A stretch of DNA of 17,724 bases from JADJNW01 sp046314415 (GCA_046314415.1 JBKBWT010000094.1:1-17724); one strand, 5' to 3'. Numbered from the stretch's first letter, positions 6,781 through 15,756 are shown. Notes: a model not told the origin generated them from the sequence alone. Program-made: numbers and translations.

Positions 6781-9700
6781 TTATTGATTTTCTTTTAATT
6801 TTTTGCTTTGCCCACGCAAATCCCGGATGAATTCGCCAAAAGAATCAAATTCCTTGCGGAAGCTGATACCGGTGCCCACCTGGAAACGCCGCCCGCCGCC
6901 AATATCGGGCTGCAAGCGTTGATAGACGCGCAATTTGAGGCTGCGATCTTTATTCAACACGTATTCAATCACCACATCATTGCCAAAGAAAGTGCCCGCC
7001 GCCGCGGCAGTCCGCGCGTTCGTGCCAATATCCAAATTGCCGCCGACCAGCACCGACAAACGATCATTGAAAAAATTCTGCCGCAATTGCACCTGAAATT
7101 CATCGCCGCGATTAAACGCCTGCCCTTCGCCCAGGTCCACTGATTGATACTGATTGTAAGCAATGTCGAGATCAATGCCCGACAGCACACGCCCATCGGT
7201 GATGAGGTCAGAGAACAATTCGGTCAAAAGCAGTGATAGTTGGTTCGATACAAATTCAGAAACGGTATTATATATAATTTCACTGCCTTGCAGCGCGAAA
7301 TCAGTGGGTAAAAATTGCCCGACCACAATTAAACCAAAGACCTGCCGATTCAGCTCATTTTGGTCTTGCTTTAAAACCCGGAGTTTATTATCGGCATAAT
7401 TTTTTAATTCGCCGGTTAAAGCCGGGAATTCAATGTTAAAATTAATAATCGGCTGCCGCAAATCGCCTTGCAAATGCAGCAATAACACCACATTGGTGGC
7501 TTGGCTGGCATTGCTTTTCACTTCGGAACTGGCGTTAGCGAGGTATTCCTGGATGAAATTTGCTACGGAAGTGTTTAATCCGGTGTACTCCGCTTCAATA
7601 TTGATTTGCGCCGCCATAGGGTCGCCCGTCCAACGGATATTGCCACCTTCCCGTACCCGGAAATTTTTATTTACTACATTATATAATGAAAATAAATAAT
7701 CGCCGTCCTGAATATTATAATCGCCAAACATTTGAAAGCTGCCATTACGAGGCATTAATATCCGAATATTGCCGCGTCCGGAGCCACGAATCACCTCGCC
7801 GGTTTGTTCGTTGAATACCAGTTCTACTTGCGCTTCATCGCGGATGGTCAGATTCATTTCCAGTCGGACCCCTTTGAGTTCCGGGCGGTCGCGCAGGGGT
7901 TGATTTTTTGCCTCCTCTTCTTTGCTCTTATCTACAAAATTAATATACGTCAATTTAGTAGCATCTCCGGCGGTGCTGAGCGGAATGACGAGGCGGGCAC
8001 TATCATTGGCGGTAGCCGTTATGTAAATATCAATGCGATCGAAAGGACCATTGAAACGCACGTCGCCGCTGGCAATTGCGTGCCCATAAAATAAATTATT
8101 ATCTTCTTTTTTCGTGTCCAGCACCAAAAAACGCGGGGTCCGCAAGCGCGCATCCACGCCCATGTCACGCAGGCGATTGTGGCGCAAGCCGCCCTGTACG
8201 GTCGCTTTATGCCCATATTTATCATATAATACCGTGCCGCTGGCATCAAATAAATAATTGCCAATTTTTACCTCCGACTTCGGAAAAGTATAAGCGGTTT
8301 TTAAATAATCCACGGCAATCATACCGTTCATAATATCAACTTTTCCGTTAATATTAGGCTTCCCACCGGCACCATTGATGCGCACTTCGCCATCTACTTC
8401 GCCCTCGATCTGAGAAAAGACGCCCGCTACCATTTCTTCCAGAATGCACAAGGGAAAGCGCTGCAAACCCACCTGAAAATCAAAATATTTGCTCAATTGT
8501 TCCAATGCCACTGGTCGGGAAAGATCGGCCTCAGCCAGATCAGCCAAATTGTAGGTGCCGCGCGCCGTGAGTCGGGAGGTGCCGTCGCGAATGAGCAGAC
8601 TCATATCCAAGGGCGATTTCAGGTTGTTGGCTACCACATCGCCGTTCATGGTGCCGAGATTGCAACCGTTTACAAGCAACGTATCGCTCAACATATTTAC
8701 CTGGATATTCTCCATTTTAAATAGGTCGTCCACCTGCGCAATCATATCAAAAGTGCCACCGAATTCCAGCACTTCATCATCCCAGATTTGGTCTATTACA
8801 CTGAAATTAAAATCCGACAGGGAAACTTTAACGCCTTTATTATTCTGCGTTTCTAATATTAACTTCCGCCGATTGCTTTGTAGGGTGAAGTTTTTCGCCT
8901 CAATGTGATTTTTACCAAAAGTAATCTGGTTGCCGGGATCAATTTGCCAGGGCATTTCGAGAATGACCAGATTGGATTGTTTAAACTGTACCTGGAATAA
9001 AGTGCTGTCAACCGGATAAAAAAAGCCTTCGAGCGTCAGGTTATCAAGCAAGCCATCGGAGTAATAATTAATCCCGAATTCCATGGTATCTTTTTTCATG
9101 AAACTCAGAATTGTAATCGGTTCCAATGTTTGCTTATCATTTAAAACAGTGGATGTAATGTATAAGTCCAGCCAACCCTGATCTTTTAATAAATTAATAG
9201 TTACAGCGGCATCATTTACCTGTATATCATTATATTTCAATGAGGGTAAATCCAGTTGCAACATCAAAGAATCATTCGTTCCATCATATAATCCCGAAAT
9301 CTTTACATCCCGGAGCCGCCCCAGTTTGGCATCCACAATGCGATTAATACCTTTAGAATCAATGATTTCGATATTATAAGTAAAATCGGCGGTGTTAATA
9401 TTCCGGCGGTTCGGCTTGATGCCGAGTCGGCTGGCGAATTTGGGGTAATTGCGTTGAAAATACTGGATGAATGCCTCCGGGATTTGCTCAATATCAAACT
9501 TCCCGCGAATAAAGGCTTTCATGGCATCCGATTCGACCTGAAAAACCTTGTTTCCTAGAGAATCAAAATAAGACATCGCTTCGATGTAAGCAATATCATA
9601 TTGTTCGTTCCCGTTATATATTAGATGTAAATTATTAGCAGCGGCTTCGCCCTGCATGTAAGAAAAACGATCATCAGAAAGATTCAAATCCACTCTGCCG

Positions 9701-11661
9701 CTCAACACCAGATCCGCTTTTGCCAGATTCAGCTTTTTTAAATCTATTTTATTAATCGTTGCCTGAAAATCAAAAACCGGGATACTGTCTTTATAATTGA
9801 GTAAGCCGCGGAATTTAAAATCTACATTTTCATCCTGAATGACAAAATTCCCATTAAATAAATTTCGATTCAATTGCCCATCGAGGCGGGCATTCTGATA
9901 ATTATAATTTTTAAACGTAAAGTTCTGAATTTCAGCAGTTAACTGCGCACTGGCGGTTTGGGCGCGCAGCCCTACGCCATTTTTTACTTCGGAGGTGAAA
10001 GTAACCAAACCAAAATCAGGATTATTGGACCATTTGCCCAGATCAAAATTGCGCAATGATAATTTCCCGGAATACCCTGCCTTTTCAATACCATTTTTGA
10101 GGTTCATGCGCATATCCATCACTGCCCTGCCAATGTCGGTATTCAGATCGCCATACGCCACAAAGTCACTAAAAAATCCATCAAAACTACCTTTGAAATT
10201 AAGGCGTCCGAGCCGATCAAAGCTGGGAGGGAGGCTCAATCCGGGAATGAGTTCGCGCAAGGTGCGTACCCGTGTGGACAGCCGGTCCAGCCGCAAGTTG
10301 AGGATTTCCTCATTTTTTACCGCCAGGTTGCGGGAGCTAAAATTGCCCTGCACTACGGAGCCATCCGACAAGCGGAGATTGAGATCGCGCACTCGTAAAG
10401 TATTAACACTGCCACGTACCTCGCCGTCTATTTCAATAACTTCATTTTTATTTTTATTAAAAAATGTGTTTTCTTTTAGTCCTGGCGCAAAAACCATGAT
10501 ATCGCGTAATGCTACTGCCGAGTTATTTACATGCCCTTCCATTAATACTTTATTATTAAAATCGGAAAAGCCATCATAATCCCGGTATTTAAAAATCAGG
10601 GTATCGCCTAATTGCGTATAAGGTGTAATAAGGTGAAAATTATATAATCCGACCGAACGAGGTGTTATTATGGCGTCTTTGGCAGCTAACTCATTCAAAA
10701 TGAATCCGCTGCGTTCGCGCAAGGCAATGCTTTTAATATTTCCCTGAAAGGTATCACGTAATAAAGCAAAATTATGAATATCAATATTAATATTAAAAAC
10801 ATCGAGATGTTCATAATCTATTTCATCATTCGGGGTCGTTTTTACCGGTGCGCGGCGGTAATTATGCAAGGCAAATTGTCCATTGCGCAGCAGGAAATTT
10901 TCGATGATAATCCGGGTAGAAGTGGTGTCTTCGCCCGTTGTGTCGATTGCGGAGGTCGCTATATTGACAGGCACTGCCGGTACCGGAAAAGATTCAATTT
11001 TTACGATGGGCTCGCGCAAGTCTATCGATTTGATTTCCAAGCGTTTACTTGGTAAATCAAAGGTTTTGAATGAGATATATCCCCGCGATAAAGCCGCATA
11101 AAAACGATTACCCCGGGTTTGATTATCTTCCAAAAAGGAAACATCTTGCAGGTAAATCCGCTGAATATCAAGCTGAAAGGGGCGCGATTCACTCTTTTTA
11201 TCTTTGGGTGGAAAGAGTTTTTCGAGTAATAATTCCAGATTGGACTTATTAGAAGGCGCAAGCGTGCGCAAGTTGAAGTTGGCATCGGTCAGGCGGATTT
11301 CTTCGACGGTCAAGCCTTGCCGGAACAATACAAAAGGATTCAATACAAAATCTGCCTGCAATTTACCACTGTACAAAAGGGTGTCGCCATTAAAATCTTC
11401 CACGTAAAAGCGACGCATGGTGAGCCGATCTAAATATGCTAAATAAACATAATCTAATTCTACCTTGGTATCCAGCTCTTTACTCAGGGTACGGGCAATC
11501 TGGCGGGCAATATAATTCTGTACGGGTGGCAATTGCAGCAATACTGCAATGATGACAAATAAAGCTACTGACCAAAGACCGATCCGAGCGATCCAGAGCC
11601 AAATCAAGGTCATCACCTTGTTTTTTACTTCCGTATTCTGAGGCTGTTGTTCCTCTGTCAT
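6781..11661 (-). CDS. TamB-like translocation/assembly protein (AsmA/TamB superfamily)
   Basis: At 1626 residues this is the largest gene here. One N-terminal membrane helix (about 17-44) anchors it in the inner membrane. Nearly all the rest is repetitive amphipathic beta-strand, as in bridge-like TamB/AsmA proteins that span the periplasm and are linked to outer-membrane protein insertion and phospholipid transport. The TamB domain (PF04357) lies in the C-terminal third, about 1260-1610. It includes GSGRGNIRILMPRNGSF and FGDYNIQDGDYLF, the proline/hydrophobic INFNIEFPAL stretch near 1407, and FGLIVVGQFLP. A barrel-like amphipathic end follows (FFNDRLSVLVGGNLDIG). The size fits Bacteroidota TamB homologues. 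No Omp85/TamA-type partner is next to it. It lies 159 bases downstream of the membrane-protein gene and 45 bases upstream of DUF2461. Confidence 0.92.
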   Translation of the reverse strand: MTEEQQPQNTEVKNKVMTLIWLWIARIGLWSVALFVIIAVLLQLPPVQNYIARQIARTLSKELDTKVELDYVYLAYLDRLTMRRFYVEDFNGDTLLYSGKLQADFVLNPFVLFRQGLTVEEIRLTDANFNLRTLAPSNKSNLELLLEKLFPPKDKKSESRPFQLDIQRIYLQDVSFLEDNQTRGNRFYAALSRGYISFKTFDLPSKRLEIKSIDLREPIVKIESFPVPAVPVNIATSAIDTTGEDTTSTRIIIENFLLRNGQFALHNYRRAPVKTTPNDEIDYEHLDVFNINIDIHNFALLRDTFQGNIKSIALRERSGFILNELAAKDAIITPRSVGLYNFHLITPYTQLGDTLIFKYRDYDGFSDFNNKVLMEGHVNNSAVALRDIMVFAPGLKENTFFNKNKNEVIEIDGEVRGSVNTLRVRDLNLRLSDGSVVQGNFSSRNLAVKNEEILNLRLDRLSTRVRTLRELIPGLSLPPSFDRLGRLNFKGSFDGFFSDFVAYGDLNTDIGRAVMDMRMNLKNGIEKAGYSGKLSLRNFDLGKWSNNPDFGLVTFTSEVKNGVGLRAQTASAQLTAEIQNFTFKNYNYQNARLDGQLNRNLFNGNFVIQDENVDFKFRGLLNYKDSIPVFDFQATINKIDLKKLNLAKADLVLSGRVDLNLSDDRFSYMQGEAAANNLHLIYNGNEQYDIAYIEAMSYFDSLGNKVFQVESDAMKAFIRGKFDIEQIPEAFIQYFQRNYPKFASRLGIKPNRRNINTADFTYNIEIIDSKGINRIVDAKLGRLRDVKISGLYDGTNDSLMLQLDLPSLKYNDIQVNDAAVTINLLKDQGWLDLYITSTVLNDKQTLEPITILSFMKKDTMEFGINYYSDGLLDNLTLEGFFYPVDSTLFQVQFKQSNLVILEMPWQIDPGNQITFGKNHIEAKNFTLQSNRRKLILETQNNKGVKVSLSDFNFSVIDQIWDDEVLEFGGTFDMIAQVDDLFKMENIQVNMLSDTLLVNGCNLGTMNGDVVANNLKSPLDMSLLIRDGTSRLTARGTYNLADLAEADLSRPVALEQLSKYFDFQVGLQRFPLCILEEMVAGVFSQIEGEVDGEVRINGAGGKPNINGKVDIMNGMIAVDYLKTAYTFPKSEVKIGNYLFDASGTVLYDKYGHKATVQGGLRHNRLRDMGVDARLRTPRFLVLDTKKEDNNLFYGHAIASGDVRFNGPFDRIDIYITATANDSARLVIPLSTAGDATKLTYINFVDKSKEEEAKNQPLRDRPELKGVRLEMNLTIRDEAQVELVFNEQTGEVIRGSGRGNIRILMPRNGSFQMFGDYNIQDGDYLFSLYNVVNKNFRVREGGNIRWTGDPMAAQINIEAEYTGLNTSVANFIQEYLANASSEVKSNASQATNVVLLLHLQGDLRQPIINFNIEFPALTGELKNYADNKLRVLKQDQNELNRQVFGLIVVGQFLPTDFALQGSEIIYNTVSEFVSNQLSLLLTELFSDLITDGRVLSGIDLDIAYNQYQSVDLGEGQAFNRGDEFQVQLRQNFFNDRLSVLVGGNLDIGTNARTAAAAGTFFGNDVVIEYVLNKDRSLKLRVYQRLQPDIGGGRRFQVGTGISFRKEFDSFGEFIRDLRGQSKKLKENQ

Positions 11662-11693
11662 TTATTCGCTAAACCACCAATTTTACAAATGCT

Positions 11694-11740
11694 GGAATTC
11701 CATGATTGAAATTATAAAATTGCATCATTTTTTGAATTCC
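11694..11740. repeat. Interrupted multi-step inverted repeat upstream of the tamB-like gene
   Basis: Three nested arm pairs share one centre: GGAATTC (11694-11700) with GAATTCC (11734-11740), ATGAT (11702-11706) with ATCAT (11724-11728), and AATT (11710-11713) with AATT (11718-11721). They would fold into one bulged hairpin of about 47 bases ending 33 bases upstream of the tamB-like start codon. It could be a leader structure, an operator, or a terminator for the gene before it. No T-run follows on the minus strand, which argues against a classic terminator. Confidence 0.4.
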
Positions 11741-11820
11741 GTGACTGTGAATACAACCTGCAAATTAAAGGATTAGATGCGGGTTCCGCCGACTTTAACG
11801 CAGATTTAATGTCCGTATTT

Positions 11821-13323
11821 TTATCTTTTTTGTTTTGATAACACCCGAATGCTGATTTTTGTGCCAGATTGCAATCCAGCCAACTTTTTTTGGTATGCTG
11901 CTGCCAAGGACTGGGCTTCCGGCAAATTATTTTGTAATAAGCCGAAATATAATATGTATTGATTTTGATCAGCGCCAAAGCACCCCATCCACAAGCAATT
12001 TATTTCTAAATTTTGTAATAATAATTGCCCCATACGCTGTGAAGCACTTTCAAAATCAGGATAAACGCCTTCCTGCACCATGTATTTGGGCGTATTAAAA
12101 TTATATAATCGTTCACAATCATATAATATCATAGCTTCATCAAACATACCGATTAACACCTCTCCACCTACACGCGGCGTCAGTCCCTGGGCAATCATTT
12201 GCTCGGAGCGCAGCCAGGCAAGATAGGGTACTACCGTGGTATCATAGGGGCGAACATAAATCGTATCAAAAGGATCCATCATAAAATCCGGTTCGGGTCC
12301 TCGTCTGGCTTCTTCGGCGATTACTTCCTGCGCATAGTGCTGCTGGGAAATATAACGAATCGGGCGCCAGGGCAACTCACGAATGAAAACGGTAATAATC
12401 ATCACCAAACCAAACCCCATAAATGCCAGTTGATTCTGATAAGAGCGCTTAAAGCGAAATAAATAAGCGGGATCCGTTGGATTTAAAGGGGCGGTTAGTT
12501 TTGCCAATTGTTTGGGCATTTGGGGCAGCATCGGCATTTGCCACTGCTGTAATTGCGCGGGCAAGGGCAATTTTCCCAAAATCATTTTTAATTGTTCGCG
12601 GAAGGCTGCACCGCCGCGTTGCAGTCGTTCCAATTGTTTGAGGGTATAAAACACCACGTTGCGTCGCCGATGCTGAAATACATCCCGACGTGCCGGTGCA
12701 AGCAGCAATTGTGGTTTACGGTTTTTATCAATCTGAATCAGACCAAAGCCGTAGCGGATACACTGGCGACGTAATTCCTGGAAATACTTATTTTGCTGGT
12801 CAGGAAAGACGTCCTCACTAATGGAAATCCACTGTTCGTCGGCAAAATATTGTTTGAATTGCTCCACTGCATAAATGTAGCGATAACGGGGCAGGTTACG
12901 CATTAATCCGTAAAAGCAAAGGGCTGTCAGCGAAATAGCGCCAAGGAGCATCATTATTATAAAAAAAGTCGAATGATGTATAACTAACTCTTTTTTTAAA
13001 ATATGTAAAACCAAGAATGTCAATCCAATTGTAAAAATTGCAAAAGCCAGGCTTTCTACCACTAAAAAACCTTCCCAGCGGCGATAATACACTTCATCCT
13101 TCGAATCGATGCCTGTTGCTTCCAGCGTAGCCATGAAGCGCGTGCCATCTTCCAGCGGAAAAGAGTATTGCACATCGGCGATGATACCCCCCGTACCCCG
13201 TACATCTGAAATCAATTCGGGCACATCCGTTTTTACCCGAAAGCGGTAGTAGGAGCGCAGCGCACTCAGCGAAATCTTCTGCACTTCTCTTTCTGTCAGT
13301 ATTTGCTCAGGATGCTTTGTCAA
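11821..13323 (-). CDS. Hypothetical three-helix membrane protein with possible SPOR-like C-terminus
   Basis: I do not recognise a named family for this 500-residue protein. It has an N-terminal soluble part (1-84), two close membrane helices (about 86-109 and 119-142), an Arg-rich loop (143-298, with RRDVFQHRRR at 212-221, expected in the cytoplasm), a Gln/Met/Pro-rich stretch (255-283), a third helix (about 299-315) and a 185-residue tail predicted outside the membrane. The N-terminal part carries GGIIAD (45-50) and later FMATLEAT (63-70), which loosely recall the D...E-x-K core of PD-(D/E)XK proteins but with Thr for Lys. The tail end (453-497: QYILYFGLL, EAQSLAAAY, ISIRVLS) resembles a SPOR domain, which binds denuded peptidoglycan. 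Both fold ideas are inference. It follows folP by 83 bases and precedes the tamB-like gene. Confidence 0.8.
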   Translation of the reverse strand: MTKHPEQILTEREVQKISLSALRSYYRFRVKTDVPELISDVRGTGGIIADVQYSFPLEDGTRFMATLEATGIDSKDEVYYRRWEGFLVVESLAFAIFTIGLTFLVLHILKKELVIHHSTFFIIMMLLGAISLTALCFYGLMRNLPRYRYIYAVEQFKQYFADEQWISISEDVFPDQQNKYFQELRRQCIRYGFGLIQIDKNRKPQLLLAPARRDVFQHRRRNVVFYTLKQLERLQRGGAAFREQLKMILGKLPLPAQLQQWQMPMLPQMPKQLAKLTAPLNPTDPAYLFRFKRSYQNQLAFMGFGLVMIITVFIRELPWRPIRYISQQHYAQEVIAEEARRGPEPDFMMDPFDTIYVRPYDTTVVPYLAWLRSEQMIAQGLTPRVGGEVLIGMFDEAMILYDCERLYNFNTPKYMVQEGVYPDFESASQRMGQLLLQNLEINCLWMGCFGADQNQYILYFGLLQNNLPEAQSLAAAYQKKLAGLQSGTKISIRVLSKQKR

Positions 13324-13406
13324 AATTTTATATAATAATTTCTTGCAAAAAAAATAAATATTTTAAAATATTTAAACTGTAAATATTTGCTTATCAAATG
13401 TATAGA

Positions 13407-14243
13407 CTAGATTAACTGTTGCCACAATTTTATAACTTCCACTGCTTCTTTCACATCATGCACGCGCAGGATTTTTGAGCCTTGCTGCAAAGCCACCATA
13501 TGCAGCGCGGTAGTGCCGTTCAGGGCTGTTTTTGCCGAGCCGCCAAAAGGTTTGTACACCATGGATTTTCGGGAAATACCGGTTAAAATCGGCAATTCCA
13601 ATATTTGGAAAACGTGCAAGTGCTTGAGTAGTTGATAATTGTGTTGTAATGTTTTACCAAAGCCAAAGCCAACATCAACAATAATATCTTTCACCCCTAA
13701 GGCACGTAGTTTCCCGACCTCTGCAATAAAAAAGTCAAGCACTTCGCGTACGACGTTCTCATAATTCGGGTCTTCCTGCATATTTTGCGGGGTACCTTGC
13801 ATATGCATTAGCACATAGGGTACGCCCAGTTCCGCCACCGTTGCATACATTTTATCATCTAAACGACCGGCAGCAATGTCATTTACAATGGCTACACCTG
13901 CGGCTACGCTTTGCCGAGCCACTTCGGCGTGTACGGTGTCAATGGATAAAATGGTGTCAGGAAAATGTTTTAAAATGGCTTCAATTGTCGGCAATACGCG
14001 CTGTAATTCTTCGGCAACACTAATGATTGTTGAGCCTGGACGAGAGGACATGCCTCCTATATCCAAAATAGCCGCACCCTCCTCCAACATTTTCTCTGCT
14101 TGTTCCAGTATTTCCTTTTCATTTTGAAAACGACTATTTACATAAAATGAATCTGGGGTAATATTGAGAATGCCCATTACGATAGGCGTTTCCAGAGAAA
14201 GCAAACGCCCCTTGCAATTCAGCGTCGAACGTATTTCTATCAT
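13407..14243 (-). CDS. folP: Dihydropteroate synthase
   Basis: This 278-residue protein has the normal length of the family. It joins 4-aminobenzoate to 6-hydroxymethyl-7,8-dihydropterin diphosphate in folate synthesis and is the sulfonamide target. All key motifs are visible: GILNITPDSF (24-33), DIGGMSSRPG (61-70), SIDT (100-103), VNDIAAG (120-126), LMHMQG (145-150), DVGFGFGK (190-197), TGISRKSM (221-228) and LRVHDV (259-264). The pterin-binding Asp190 and the Lys226/Arg260 region are kept. DV stands where many homologues have DP before GFGFGK, a mild variation. The ATG at 14243 leaves a short leader before the barrel and is the natural start. It is the first gene of the four-gene minus-strand run and diverges from the DUF4230 gene over a 258-base spacer. 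Confidence 0.97.
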   Translation of the reverse strand: MIEIRSTLNCKGRLLSLETPIVMGILNITPDSFYVNSRFQNEKEILEQAEKMLEEGAAILDIGGMSSRPGSTIISVAEELQRVLPTIEAILKHFPDTILSIDTVHAEVARQSVAAGVAIVNDIAAGRLDDKMYATVAELGVPYVLMHMQGTPQNMQEDPNYENVVREVLDFFIAEVGKLRALGVKDIIVDVGFGFGKTLQHNYQLLKHLHVFQILELPILTGISRKSMVYKPFGGSAKTALNGTTALHMVALQQGSKILRVHDVKEAVEVIKLWQQLI

Positions 14244-14264
14244 TAGTTGTTTAAAATTAGAGAC

Positions 14265-14334
14265 TTAGACGTTAGCATGTTCACTAATTCATTGATTCTG
14301 ATTTAAAGCTTAGCTTTTAGCGCCTAATGTCTTA
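14265..14334. promoter_or_regulatory. Nested dyads in the folP/DUF4230 divergent spacer
   Basis: TTAGACGTTAG (14265-14275) pairs imperfectly with CTAATGTCTTA (14324-14334; nine of eleven Watson-Crick pairs plus one G-T). Inside lies the perfect dyad AAAGCT-T-AGCTTT (14305-14317). The 258-base spacer must hold the promoters of both divergent genes, so these could be regulator sites, but AT-rich DNA makes such dyads by chance. Confidence 0.25.
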
Positions 14335-14343
14335 AAAATTTTC

Positions 14344-14353
14344 TAATATTTGC
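14344..14353 (+). promoter_or_regulatory. Candidate -7 element before the DUF4230 gene
   Basis: TAATATTTGC at 14344-14353 is close to the Bacteroidota -7 consensus TAnnTTTG (one extra base in the spacer, or seven of eight with a shifted register). It would give a long leader of about 140 bases. No clear -33 TTTG is seen, so confidence is low. Confidence 0.18.
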
Positions 14354-14501
14354 AGCTTCCGTACCAAAATTGATGTAATTTTCAGCTGGTATTCCCGGAA
14401 CTAAAACAATTTGTATTGCATTTATGCTATCGGAAATATAGTGTTACTTTTTCAAAAATGGACGTATAAGTAGGTAGCAACTTGAAAATCAACTTCTGAA
14501 A

Positions 14502-15746
14502 ATGGCAAGACAACCGCAATATGAGGCACCTCCTACGAACAATCGCGCGAGCATGGCACGTATGCTTGTCGCTTTACTGGCATTAGGTTTTGTAGCGGTA
14601 CTCCTGTATAAATATTATCAAAATAATTTAAGTGATTACACGGTTATTCCTAAAGAACTGCAAATCAATTATAAAGATGCGGAGTTCGACATTAACATAG
14701 ACGAGGAAGATGCCCTGGCGATTTTATCCAATCCGCAGCGCTATCGCCGGGAATTCAATCAATTGGTTTACGATGTAAATATGTCCATCCTGAGCCACGT
14801 GGCAAATCGCATGGGATTAAGCTCGGAGATCAAAGCCAAAGTCAAAGATGAGTACGAGAAACACCATCCATATCTGAAAAATTTATATTATAATGATTTT
14901 ATCGCAATGCAGGATTCTACGGCTAGTTTATACCAGGCTTGGTACGACAATCAGGGCACCAATGCAGTAGGCGTACTGCGTGAAGTAGCTGCGAAATACA
15001 CGTGTTTTCTGGTCAATCAAGTGGTGACAACGCTCGTCGAAACGACTGGTAATGGCTCGATTTATGCCCGTGGTAAAAGTGTAGATACCCCTTGTGGTGT
15101 GGCGATGCAGGAGGCATTGCAGCCCATTTTAAAAAGATTGGAAGAGCGTGCTGCTATTGATGATTTTAGTCGCTCGCGTGGCTTGATGCAGGAAAAAGTA
15201 GAAAAAACCATTGCCGAACTGGCGACGGTGGAAGTACGCGATAAAAAGGGCATGAGCAAGCAACTGCAAACCAAAGTGTGGGGTTTTTCGGTATCTTCGA
15301 CAGATGTGGAAGTGACGGCGATCAGTATTCTAAAGGTTGGTTTTAAACTAAATGAATATTTTGATATTAATCTGAATCCCAATGCGGGTGTAGTTACGAT
15401 TACCCTGCCGGAACCCACTATCTTGTCACATGAGGTGTATCCAAAAATTGATAAATTGGATATTGGCTGGCTACGGGAAGTGAAAAGTGTAGATTTAAAT
15501 AAGAGTTTTAATGTGTTACGTGCTGAATTCCGGCGTGATGCAGTGGAGGAAAGCAATGTGTATGACAAAGCTAAAACCCAGGCGGTTGAATTGATGAATA
15601 CTATGTTTGAGCCGGTGGTGAGCAGCATCAATCGGCGTTACAAAATCAAAGTTCGCTTCCGCGAAACCCCTTCTGACTACCGCGAAGCAGATAACCCCGA
15701 GTTTACCTCTTCTGAGGATGAAAATATGGAATCGGATATTCGCTAA
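14502..15746 (+). CDS. Membrane-anchored DUF4230 domain protein
   Basis: This 414-residue protein has a short cytoplasmic N-terminus, one membrane helix (about 19-36) and a large part expected outside the cytoplasm. Residues about 225-390 match DUF4230 (PF14014): a helical segment with EKTIAELATVEV, then SSTDVEVTAISILKVGFKL, VVTITLPEPTILSHEV and C-terminal helices ending in VRFRE. Residues 40-225 form a mostly helical region that most DUF4230 proteins of about 200 residues lack. It has two cysteines (168 and 198) that could pair outside the cytoplasm. The end is acidic (SSEDENMES). The function of DUF4230 is not known to me. The gene diverges from folP and ends at a strong terminator, so it appears monocistronic. 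Confidence 0.85.
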   Translation: MARQPQYEAPPTNNRASMARMLVALLALGFVAVLLYKYYQNNLSDYTVIPKELQINYKDAEFDINIDEEDALAILSNPQRYRREFNQLVYDVNMSILSHVANRMGLSSEIKAKVKDEYEKHHPYLKNLYYNDFIAMQDSTASLYQAWYDNQGTNAVGVLREVAAKYTCFLVNQVVTTLVETTGNGSIYARGKSVDTPCGVAMQEALQPILKRLEERAAIDDFSRSRGLMQEKVEKTIAELATVEVRDKKGMSKQLQTKVWGFSVSSTDVEVTAISILKVGFKLNEYFDINLNPNAGVVTITLPEPTILSHEVYPKIDKLDIGWLREVKSVDLNKSFNVLRAEFRRDAVEESNVYDKAKTQAVELMNTMFEPVVSSINRRYKIKVRFRETPSDYREADNPEFTSSEDENMESDIR

Positions 15747-15756
15747 AGAGTGGAAG

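Noticed and set aside
9995..10579. Open 194-codon plus-strand frame inside the tamB-like gene
   Set aside because: It lies wholly antisense to a clear coding region, its composition is rich in Ser/Arg/Leu as expected for a reversed frame, and it shows no domain.
15062..15631. Open 189-codon minus-strand frame inside the DUF4230 gene
   Set aside because: It is antisense to a recognised domain and has the Ser/Thr-rich low-complexity look of a shadow frame.
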